44,841 nt of DNA from Saksenaea vasiformis B4078 (taxonomy: Eukaryota > Mucoromycota > Mucoromycetes > Mucorales > Saksenaeaceae). The stretch lies in the NCBI GenBank assembly GCA_000697055.1, contig JNDT01001601.1:1-44841 (forward strand), written 5' to 3'. Positions 1-9,239 of this stretch are shown piece after piece (positions within the stretch are counted from its first letter, which is position 1; every line of letters starts with the position of its first letter). Both the position numbers and the translations under genes were made by a program. The notes beneath the pieces are model-generated. The model did not search any database. It worked only from the letters and a program-made list of their open reading frames with translations, and was not told the DNA's origin.

Positions 1-279
1 TTCCATTGCGAATGCAATTGGATTGAAAGATATTGGGGTGCGGCCAAGCGTGAAGCACGTAGAAACTGCAGCTACAGTTATAAGGCGCTGCAAGAAAATC
101 TTGACTCGTTTTTGGACTTGGCCGGCGACATTACAAAAATACGCCATTACTACAATAGGTGCTGGCGCTATATCGAAGCGTACAGCAACCGAATGGATGT
201 TCACGGTGCAACCGCAGAGGTTGAGAAGTTCTCTTCGAGAAAATATAAGTCGCATCGCAGAATTGGCCAACATGATTAA
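1..279 (+). mobile_element. C-terminal end of a DDE-type transposase (partial, enters from left edge)
   Basis: Frame 1 is open from the first base to a TAA at 277-279 and gives 92 residues. It contains CNWIERYWGAAKREARRNC, then a Tyr/Trp-rich stretch, and ends near RKYKSHRRIG. A 'N-(F/W)-IE-x-YWG-A-KR' block followed by 'KYKSHRR' is the usual C-terminal signature of a DDE transposase family common in mucoralean and basidiomycete genomes; the glutamate of the block would be the last catalytic acid. That family link is from memory. There is no ATG at the start because the gene enters from outside the window. No stop or frameshift interrupts the visible part, so this copy could be intact upstream. 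The terminal repeat that should follow was not identified. Confidence 0.65.
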
Positions 280-2025
280 GATAGCGGTCTTTAAATAAAT
301 AAACGGAGTTTGAAACTGTCAGATTGAAACAACTCGCAAAAACTCTAGGTTATTGGCCGAATGCACCATATGATGCAGATCGCGTGTTACAAAGAAGTCG
401 AAAACCAAGGTTGCTATCAATAAAGCGGCAGTCATTCGGATCCTATATAGTTTATGCTCATGGCGCTGTCCTCCTTGTTATAACCAATTATGACCTAATA
501 TGGGAGAATAAATGTTTCTGTCGCCATAAAGAAAGAGGAATTTGCTTTGGATTGCATTTCCCATATCAGGTGTAAATCAAGTACCCTTTTATGTGTAGAA
601 AGATTTGCATTGTAATGATCCTCATATAAAGAACATGATATCCTTGTTTTCGGCTCTTTCCTTCTTCAAAGCAGAGAAATGCCTCTAGAAGAGAATCGAA
701 GCTTCCGTGTCACTACACTTTCGAACATGCGTAGTCCGGCTCAGTTACTGCAGGGAGATGGGCTTGCATATATAAGCCCGGTTCATCAGCATATCCTTAT
801 CAGAATACTTCATTTGAAAGGAGAGATAGAGAATATTCCGGTAACTTTACAAATTTGTATCTTCCTTTTCTGTTGTTTATTTACTTTCGTTTCAGCCGGC
901 GCTACTGTTACCAAAGTATCAACGATACTTTTCCTACCGGGATTACGGATAAAGTAACATTTGACAAAATCTGAAGTGAATTCGATCATTTTGTCGTGTA
1001 CGCATTCTCTATTTGATCCACAACGGCCTTTCGGCAATCGTCTCTTTTAGCATTATTTTCTTACAATGAGCACTGTCAACTGTCCTACCTTATTTTTTTT
1101 TTTTTTTGCAACAAAGAATCATTCCAATTCGTGTTCCGTACCTTTGCTGTCGACAGTGTCGAGCTGTACCTTAAAATTTTGTCAAGAAATGACTTCCGTC
1201 TGTTCTCCGAGCAGTGAGGAGAAATACGATCTTTACAGGTGGTATACTTCACGAGATAATATTTAATGGACATGTGTGTGTGAAAGGCGTCTTTGTATCA
1301 CAATCGCTATTTATGTAAACATATATGGCTCAAGGATGGAAGCGTGATTAAGGAAAACCTTAGCAGGATTGCGTAGGATGTGATATACTTATTGGGCCGT
1401 TCTGGGCCTTTACAAACCAAGACCAACGGTGACACAAAGATCTGCAATAACTTAAGATGCAACAATACAGGTTTTTAACTTCGGATTGGTGCTCTTAGCA
1501 AGATTTTATTTGCACGTCTCGCAAACTGAATAGGCGCATCCCACAGATGCAGTCGGTGCGCCTCACCAATACAATAGCTTATCTTCACAAGTACAATTGG
1601 TGCATCTCGCACATACTGTACAACCGGTGCCTTCATGCATAACGAACGAACAAATTAAAGAGAAAGAAGTAAAAAATCATAGACCTCTTGTCGAGGCAAA
1701 GTTGAAAGTGGTCCATGGCATGTCGAATCAATCCTTGACAATCTTCACTACGGGAAAAAAAAATCCTAACAAAAACATTTCCAAAATCTTGCAAAAACCT
1801 TACAAACCAATAAACTCCCAAGGTTTTTCCCGTAGTGCTTGGACACTAATTTGTATCGAAGCTTCTTTCATATGCACGAGGACACCAATTGTATTTGTGA
1901 GACGCATCCATTGCATCTGCGCGATGCACTTCTTTGGAGTTAAAATCCTGTATATATTTACCCTGCAGTTAACACCCGTAGACACCAAGTATTCTTCCTG
2001 TTTCTTGCCCTCTATTTATCTGCGA
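280..2025. other. Long intergenic stretch with one promoter-like, spliced-looking unit
   Basis: No convincing gene. A TATATAA lies at 768-775, followed by a good intron shape (GTAACT donor near 841, pyrimidine-rich tract, TTTCAG acceptor near 897), but no reading frame of useful length spans the join. Around 1110-1217 a short frame reads ESFQFVFRTFAVDSVELYLK and then stops; it looks protein-like but is unassigned. From about 1480 to 1930 there are loosely repeated GGTGCATC/GCGCATCC-type words near 'cgca' and 'acaattgg', possibly an old repeat. A second TATA at 1951 belongs to the next gene. Confidence 0.4.
1951..1958 (+). promoter_or_regulatory. TATA box of the first acyltransferase gene
   Basis: TATATATT lies 68-75 bases upstream of the ATG at 2026 and inside the long open frame that reaches back to 1597. 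If transcription starts about 30 bases downstream, near 1985, the upstream codons cannot be translated. This supports 2026 as the start. Confidence 0.45.
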
Positions 2026-3393
2026 ATGAGTAGCTATATAAAAGAACGAGAGCTTGGACCACAAGAGAAGTTTTATGTAGCCACCCAATTGCTCCATGCG
2101 TACGGTAGTGTCCTGCTGGCAGCTGAGTTACAACATACGTTTCGCCCGGCCAATGCACGGACGTTTTATCTCGAGAAAATCGGCGTAGCATTGACGAAGA
2201 TTATCAGCCGTCATCCACAACTTGCTCTCGCCGTTGCCGACAGCAATCGACCGTCAGTGCATTTTATACGTCTATTATCTATTGATGTAAGCCAGCTCAT
2301 CCATTTCGTCGAAGAACGCTATTGGGAAACAAAGGAAGACATCTTTGCTGAGGAATGTGATAATGAGTTCGATCTCACAGACACCAGTTTACCATTATGG
2401 CGGTTGCGCGTTAGCTTCCACCCGGAAAGACGTGATGAGTGCTGCATTACGCTGGTTATTAATCACGTTGTTGCCGATGGAATGAGCCTTACTACTTTTT
2501 GGCAGGAACTACTGCTATTTCTTAATAAGGAAGAATCAGAAAGCCTAATTGTTTATCTGCCTGGACCGATACCACCCCCCTTCGAAGCACGTAAACCGCC
2601 TACCGCAGGGCTTCTGGATGTACTCTTGTGCAGCTGTAAAGACATGCTGAGAAGACTGCCGCTGTACGGACGTTTTACCAACGAGCCTCTCTGGGCTGGT
2701 GACTATCCTGCAAAGAAGGACACGACGCACCAAACAGTCCTACGATTGGTACAATTGGGTGGCTATGAATGGGTATCTTTGGTCAAGAATGCCAGACAGC
2801 GAGGTGTTTCAGTCCATGCAGTGGTCTACACGGCGTTCGTATCGGCTTGGGCAGACGTGTACCCCGATTATCCTGCGTTGGAAGCCGGGATACCCATCAA
2901 CTGTCGTTCGTTTTGCCAGCCACCTGTACCGAGTAACGAGATTGGCAATTTCATCGGCGCCTATCTACCCGTCTGGTCACAACCTTTTCCAGAGTTTTGG
3001 ACAATGGCAAAGCTGTACTACCAGGGATTACAACGAAATAAATTGGCGGGAGCCAAATTGGCAACGTTTCTCAACTTTTTGCCAAGGTATCCCGATTCCT
3101 ACAAGGCAATATGGTACGAGAAAATGCAATGTCCGTTGGGAAGATCTGGTGGGATAGACGTGTCAGATCTTGGACGATTTGAAGCTCAGCAACAGCGATG
3201 GAAGGTCAAATCCATGTGTTTTTGTCAAAGCACGAATCCATTTTTAACAGCAATTCGAGCAAACACAATTACCACTAATGGGACGTTGCACGCTGCCATT
3301 ATTTGGCAAAAGGATGCAATGGATGAGAAAAATGCAGATAGATTAACGAAGCACTTTATACACCGTTTGAAAGCCGCAGCACAATGGAAGTGA
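2026..3393 (+). CDS. Alcohol acetyltransferase/condensation-domain-like acyltransferase, copy A
   Basis: A single-exon gene of 455 residues starting at MSSYIKEREL. The frame is open further upstream, to 1597, but those codons have no counterpart in the sister protein at 3708-5087, while residues 1-152 of the two align without a gap. The core motif is NHVVADG at 146-152. In the BAHD/condensation/alcohol-acetyltransferase superfamily the motif is (H)HxxxDG, with the second histidine catalytic; here H147, D151 and G152 are kept and the preceding histidine is asparagine. The C-terminal half (CQSTNPFLTAIRANTITTNG and what follows) has the look of the second half of such enzymes. No signal peptide or membrane helix is evident, so it is probably cytosolic. 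A likely role is O- or N-acyl transfer from acyl-CoA; the substrate cannot be read from sequence. Confidence 0.75.
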   Translation: MSSYIKERELGPQEKFYVATQLLHAYGSVLLAAELQHTFRPANARTFYLEKIGVALTKIISRHPQLALAVADSNRPSVHFIRLLSIDVSQLIHFVEERYWETKEDIFAEECDNEFDLTDTSLPLWRLRVSFHPERRDECCITLVINHVVADGMSLTTFWQELLLFLNKEESESLIVYLPGPIPPPFEARKPPTAGLLDVLLCSCKDMLRRLPLYGRFTNEPLWAGDYPAKKDTTHQTVLRLVQLGGYEWVSLVKNARQRGVSVHAVVYTAFVSAWADVYPDYPALEAGIPINCRSFCQPPVPSNEIGNFIGAYLPVWSQPFPEFWTMAKLYYQGLQRNKLAGAKLATFLNFLPRYPDSYKAIWYEKMQCPLGRSGGIDVSDLGRFEAQQQRWKVKSMCFCQSTNPFLTAIRANTITTNGTLHAAIIWQKDAMDEKNADRLTKHFIHRLKAAAQWK

Positions 3394-3536
3394 TAGTTAG
3401 CACACCACTTTGCCAAATTTGTCCGTTCATTATGCAATCGCCATGGGATAGAACAGTAATAAAAATCCATTACTTAATTATTTTCCGCAGCGCAGAAATT
3501 GGTCACGACAATCACCTCTCCATAGGATCAAATCAA

Positions 3537-3541
<5 letters not shown>

Positions 3542-3603
<62 letters not shown>

Positions 3604-3614
3604 AGAGAGAGAGA
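3542..3614. repeat. (GA)n microsatellite with one interruption
   Basis: About 73 bases of GA dinucleotide with a GGGAGG interruption near 3597-3603. It lies in the gap between the 3' ends of the two convergent acyltransferase genes. Confidence 0.95.
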
Positions 3615-3707
3615 ATTTACTATATAAACATTACCTATTCAACTATCGTAACTGGCGAGAAAATCTATGTATTGAAATGATTAACTATATCTGAGTAAAA
3701 AAACAGT

Positions 3708-5087
3708 TCATTGGGCTGCATCTTTCAGCTTTTCTAGGAATTGCGATACGATCATGTCCGCCTTTTGCTCATCTACAGACTCCTGTTGCCAAGCAATGGT
3801 CGCGTACAAAGTCCCGTTTGCTGTGATGGTATTGGTTCCAATCGCAGTTGCGTAGGTATGGGCACTTTGGCAAAACCATATAGACTTCAGGCTCCATGTG
3901 CCCTGATAAGCGTCAAATCGTCCGAGATCCGAGTGCTCCATGCCGCCAGTCCTTCCCATTGGGCTCTCACGTCGTCTTTTGTACCACATTTCATTGTAAT
4001 CTTTTGGATACGTGGACAAAAACCGCAGCAGGGTAGATTGCTTGGCTGCAGCCGTTTTGTTACGTTGCAATGCTTTGTGATAATCCGTTGCAAGGGTCCA
4101 GAAATCGAGGAAGGGTCGTTCCCACATAGCTACATAGGCTCCGACAAAATTGCCCAGTTCGTTTTTTGGTACAGGCGGCTGGCAAAGCGGGCGGCAATTG
4201 ATTGGCGTGGAGAGTTCCACCGCAGGTTGATCGGTGTATACGTCCGCCCATGCGAGTACAATCGCGGCGTAGACGACAGCATGGACAGACAGCTGTTGTT
4301 GTTTGGCCTTTTTCGTCAAGCTTTTCCACGTATCGCCGCCTAGCTGTGCCAGACGCACCACTGTAGAATGGCTATCTTTTTCCTGCGCAGGGAAATCACC
4401 ATACCAACGCTCTTTGTTAAACTGCGATCCGATCAAAGGCAAATTTTTCAGCATGGATTTGCATAAAAGAGACGCGACGTCGAACGCACCGCTCATGGGC
4501 GGGTTCCGTTTCTCGTATGGCAGCGGTAGTGACTCTACTGGTTGTTCCTCAATTGTGTAACGAGGCTGCTCCTCGCTGGCCACCGTATTCAGATGCTTTA
4601 ACAACTCTTGCCAAAAAATGGACAGGCTCATACCGTCTGCAATAACATGATGCACAGCGAGCGTGATGCAACATGCATCGCTTCTTTCAGGGTGGAAAGC
4701 AATGCGTAGACGCCAAGGCGGGATGGCATCGTTCTTGAGGTCAAACTCTTGGCGACATTCTTTCTCCAGAGAATCCGCCTGCGTTTCCCAATACGGTTCC
4801 TGGACGAAATGCAGCACTTGACGCAGGTCAAACGACGCTAACTGGATAAAATGGACCGACGGCTCCTCAATGTCGGCAACAGCAACACGTAATTGCGGGT
4901 GATCATGAACAAGGGCTGCCAATGCCGGACAGAGTCTGGAAAGATAAAATTGCTCGGCATTATCAGAGCGAGGCCCGTGCTCTAACTCGGCTGTCAGCGT
5001 GACATTGCCATAACTCTTTAACAGTTGTTTGGAGACTTGATATTTCTCGAGAATTCCGAGGCTTCGCCCACGCGTGTGGTTAGCCAT
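3708..5087 (-). CDS. Alcohol acetyltransferase/condensation-domain-like acyltransferase, copy B
   Basis: A single-exon gene of 459 residues starting MANHTRGRSLG. An in-frame extension upstream exists only through non-ATG codons. It is the tail-to-tail paralogue of the gene at 2026-3393: by hand count about 80 of the first 152 residues are identical, with no gap, and identity continues to the C-terminus (CQSAHTYATAIGTNTITANG). The active-site motif is complete, HHVIADG at 146-152, so this copy keeps both histidines. Family and reaction type (acyl-CoA-dependent transfer to an alcohol or amine) rest on this motif and on overall layout. The inverted arrangement suggests a local inverted duplication. 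No membrane segment is seen. Confidence 0.78.
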   Translation of the reverse strand: MANHTRGRSLGILEKYQVSKQLLKSYGNVTLTAELEHGPRSDNAEQFYLSRLCPALAALVHDHPQLRVAVADIEEPSVHFIQLASFDLRQVLHFVQEPYWETQADSLEKECRQEFDLKNDAIPPWRLRIAFHPERSDACCITLAVHHVIADGMSLSIFWQELLKHLNTVASEEQPRYTIEEQPVESLPLPYEKRNPPMSGAFDVASLLCKSMLKNLPLIGSQFNKERWYGDFPAQEKDSHSTVVRLAQLGGDTWKSLTKKAKQQQLSVHAVVYAAIVLAWADVYTDQPAVELSTPINCRPLCQPPVPKNELGNFVGAYVAMWERPFLDFWTLATDYHKALQRNKTAAAKQSTLLRFLSTYPKDYNEMWYKRRRESPMGRTGGMEHSDLGRFDAYQGTWSLKSIWFCQSAHTYATAIGTNTITANGTLYATIAWQQESVDEQKADMIVSQFLEKLKDAAQ

Positions 5088-6024
5088 CCAATCAATGAGA
5101 AAAAGAAAAAGAACCAAGCGCTTTTAAACGCGAGTTATAGACATTTCCTGGTCCGAGCTGCCGCGGAGTGCGGTCTTTTCTCTCCCGGCACAAACCCCAA
5201 CGCAGGAAATGATGCTCAGGTACATGAACAAACCATACATCAACAAGTGATTGGTCACAAATAGAAAAAAAAGAAAAAAAGATGGGCGATAAACTTGCTT
5301 TAGATTGCATTGTTCACGATGGACACTTGGTTCCTAAATGGACTCAGCCTACCTGTTTCGCTTTAAAACCAGACATCTATAAACAAAGCCAACTGAAGAA
5401 AACAACACTTGGATCGTCTTTACGCCACTCAGCATCTTACATTGAAAACATCTGCAGAGGACATGAAGCATCGTAGAAGATGGGACCGCTCAAGATAAAA
5501 GATAGACAAAGATGAGGATATTTGGATTAGTTCCGACTATCTGATAAAATAAATTGGAATTCCCCCCCCCCTTAAATAACCCATCACGCTTATTATTTGA
5601 AACACCTTTTGTGTCAGAAAAAGAGAAATCCTGTTGTTTCTGACACGGCATGGAGTAAGACAGCTCGCAGGATTTGGCATCGGGTTAACGTAACGAAAAA
5701 GTTAGCCTTCCCCGACACAAAGTTCTCCAGAAGCAAGGCTTTGAAGAGCACGTTATGCCTGGCAGTCGCTTGCTTTTTCATGGCCAAAATGAGCGTGAGG
5801 CACTTTAACTTTCTGTAGCATGCTTGATTGCTTAGCAGATAGATAATGTTTCTTGGGATTTGTATCTATTTCAGTCTTTTTCGAGAGACAGAAAGGGGAC
5901 AGTCAAGCCACCCACCTTCCACGGGCGGGCGGCGGACGTATTCGGCAGAATTATTTTTGCCTGGTGCGTACTGCTTTTTCGATTTGAGGCCTGCAAACCA
6001 AACATTTAGACTTTTCGGTGCAGA
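5088..6024. other. Intergenic region between divergent genes (acyltransferase B and NAA15)
   Basis: Promoters of both genes must lie here. I see a C9 run near 5563 and small open frames without recognisable similarity. No convincing gene or repeat. Confidence 0.5.
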
Positions 6025-8996
6025 ATGAACGCAAAGAGGGAACTTCCGGCCAAAGAGAGTGCGGTCTTCAAGAACATCTTGGTATATTCCAAAGATACCA
6101 CTTGACAGATCTGACGCATTGGCATTAGAGAAACTATGAGCTGAGACAGTACAAGAAAGGTCTGAAGCTCGCGGAATCCATTCTCAAGAAGTTTCCCGAG
6201 CACGGAGGTACGGTGATATATACTTTGTCGCATGGCACACCTGTTCGTTAACCATTCGCAAAAGAAACCTTGGCCATGAAGGGTATTTTCCTCAACAACC
6301 TCGAAAAGAAGGAAGAAGGTTACGAGTATGTGAAGAAGGGTCTTCGACACGACATCACGTCGCATATCTGTAAGTCGAACGCCGGTTGGCATTTTTCTAA
6401 AACGCGTAACGTTTCCTTCCTTACAGGCTGGCATGTGTACGGTCTTTTGCACCGTGCTGACAAGAACTATGAAGAGGCGGCCAAATGCTACGCTAATGCC
6501 CTCAAGTTCCACAAGACAGATATTCAGATTCTGCGAGATCTTGCCGTGCTGCAGACGCAGTTACGTCAGTATGATGCATTGATTGTAAGTGGGAATATTG
6601 TATTTTATCTTCGTTATTTAAATCCTTCTGCGCTTCTAGGAAACACGAACGCAACTGTTGCACCAGAAGCCCGACAACCCACCTTTTTGGATTGGCCTTG
6701 CCATTGCCTATCAATTGGTTGGCAAGCCCGATGTGGCTATTTCGGTGTTGAAGGCACACGAAGAATCAGTCAAGGTTTGTGTAGGAGGGAGAGATTGAGG
6801 TGTTTGGTCCCTATGGGGAAAAAAGGAAAAAAAGAAAGAAATCGAGTTGCTGAAGAAAAACAAAAATTTTTTCGATTGACACAGGAGATTCCGGTGAATT
6901 ACGAACATTCCGAATTGTTGATGTACCATAACTGGCTGTTGGAAGAAACCGGCGACTATCAAGCGGCGTTGGACCATCTTGATAACATTGAATCGAAGGT
7001 GACGGACAAGCGCGGCATGAAAGAGAAGCGGGCATTGTACCTGTCGAAACTCGACAAAATCGAAGAGTCTGAGAAGGCTTACCGTCAGTTGATCGATGAG
7101 AACCCCTATGACAGCCGCTATGTCCGTGCTCTTCTGTCGGCCAAGGGATTCGACAAAGGTATTTTTTTTAAAAAAAAAAAAAAGGCCGCGAGAAAACGTG
7201 GGAGGCCATTGTTGTTGTTTGCTGATAAAGGGTTGTTGTAGAGGACAAGAAGACACAAGCCATCGAGCTGCTTGAGGAGCTGGCTACCAAGTACCCTCGC
7301 TCCAAGGCGATTGAAGATCTTGTTTTGACCAATGTGTCTGGCGACGTTTTCAAGACAAAAGTACAGACCACTCTCCAGAAAGCTTTGAGAAAGGGTGTCC
7401 CATCTTTGTTCACGAGCATGAAGAAGTACTATCGTGATGCGGAGAAACAGCGTATCATTGAAGCTGCTGTCATTGGTTTTGCCGACTCCTTGGAGAAGAA
7501 TGGCACCTTTGATGGTAACGATAAGGGTAAGTGAGAGATAAGGATTGGTTAAATGTTCTTGGGACTAATTTCCCAATGATCAGGAGCAAAGGAACCTCCA
7601 ACCGCTATTTTGTGGACATTATACTATCTTGCTCAACATTACGACTTCCACCGTCAGCTGGATAAGGCTTTGGCTTCCATTGATAAGGCCATTGCTCACA
7701 CACCCACGGTTGTCGAACTTTACATGACCAAGGGTAGAATCCTCAAGGTAAGCAAGCTTTGAAAGTAAGAAGAATTCACTAGTAGAATGCTGACTTCTTT
7801 CTTCTTCGTAGCATGCTGGCGAGATCGAGAAGGCGGCAGCTGTCATGAATGACGCACGTGAGTTGGATCTGCAGGATCGGTTTATCAATTCGAAATGCGC
7901 AAAGTACATGCTTAGAGCCGGCAAGATTGAAGAAGCTGAAAAGACGCTTGGCTTGTTTACTCGCGTAAGTTCCATTGGAGAAAAAAAAATTGGAGATGTC
8001 AGAAAAGACTAAAGGACATGGTCTACTCTACAGCGTGATGTGACACCAGTGCAAGATTTGACCGATATGCAGTGTCAGTGGTTCAATGCCGAGGAGGGAT
8101 TTGCTTTCCTTCGACAAAAGGACTATGGCAAAGCACTCAAGCGTTTCCATACCATTGATAAATTCTTCGCCGACTATTTCGATGATCAATTTGATTTCCA
8201 CTCCTACTGTCTTCGCAAGATGACCTTGCGCGCCTATGTTAAGTAAGTGGTAGGGACATCGCAAGAAATGGATGCTCATTCTCTTTCTTAGTACGCTTCG
8301 TTTTGAGGATGTTATGAAGATGCATCCTTACTATGTCAAGGCTGCCAAGGGAGCTGTCGAGGCTTATTTGGCGATTGCCGATAAGCCCAAGTCCACCAAT
8401 GGCATTGAGAATGAAGAAGGCATGTCTGAGGCAGACAAGAAGAAGGCAAGAAACAAGGCCCGTAAAGCCGAATTGAAGGCCCAAAAGGAGAATGAGGCAA
8501 AGAAAGGTGCGTATTGCATTGATAGAAAAGGAAGAGAGAGAGAGAGAGCCGTAACTGACCTTCTTTCCTTTTGTAGCTCCTGTCAAGGAGGAGGCAGTCA
8601 AGAAGCATGATCCTAAGAAGCCTGTTGATCAGGATCCCAATGGCGAAAAATATGCCACTACCACCACACCTTTGGAAGATGCTCTTCGTTTTGTGCAGCC
8701 ATTGCAACAGGTGGCACCCGATCTTGTCGATACGCATCTACTCAGCTTTGATATCTACATTCGTCAAAACAAGTGGTTACTGTCCTTGAAGAGTCTTGTC
8801 AAGATTGCACAAATCGAAAAGACCCATCCTGGCTTCAAGCCTCGATTGACTCGATTCCAAGAAGCAGGTAAGCTAACTAACACGCGATCGGTACCACTTG
8901 GCTAATCCTTTCTCCTCCTTAGTTGCAGTGGCTGAATTGGATGAAACATCCAAGAAAGTAGTTGACCAGCAACTGGCCACATTGACAAAGCAGTAA
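6025..8996 (+). CDS. NAA15: NatA N-terminal acetyltransferase auxiliary subunit Naa15 (Nat1/NARG1 family)
   Basis: Thirteen exons: 6025-6081, 6129-6207, 6265-6369, 6427-6584, 6640-6774, 6885-7158, 7242-7526, 7584-7747, 7812-7964, 8034-8242, 8292-8506, 8577-8867, 8923-8996. They sum to 2199 nt, 732 residues, close to fission yeast Naa15. Naa15 is the TPR scaffold that anchors the catalytic subunit Naa10 to the ribosome exit tunnel so that nascent chains are N-terminally acetylated. Family signatures cross the joins: KNIL/RNYELRQYKKGLK, EHG/ETLAMKG, SHIC/WHVYGLLHRADKNYEEA, KEPPTAILWTLYYLAQHYD, DRFINSKCAKYML, DDQFDFHSYCLRKMTLR/AYVN. A Lys-rich charged segment follows (KKKARNKARKAELKAQKEN). The C-terminal domain present in animals is shortened, as usual in fungi. 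The 3' end is 243 bases from the stop of the convergent gene. Confidence 0.95.
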
Positions 8997-9239
8997 ACAT
9001 GTGTTTTTTTTTTTTTGCGTTAGTAGGCGTAGTTACTAGCTACATTACATTTGTTTTGTTTCTTTTTTGGAAAACAAAAAAAGAAAAAGGAAAAAAGCAG
9101 GAAGGCATTATAGAAAGGTGTTTTTTTTTCTTCTCTTTCTTAGAAAAAAAAAAAGAAAAGTAATATTGGATTTCAAAACAGATGGAGGTCATTATTATTA
9201 GGTAATGGTTTAGGTTCTTTATTATTCTATTCTCTCTAT

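Noticed and set aside
1597..2025. 143-codon N-terminal extension of acyltransferase copy A
   Set aside because: The sister protein has no such part, alignment starts at 2026, and a TATA box lies inside the extension.
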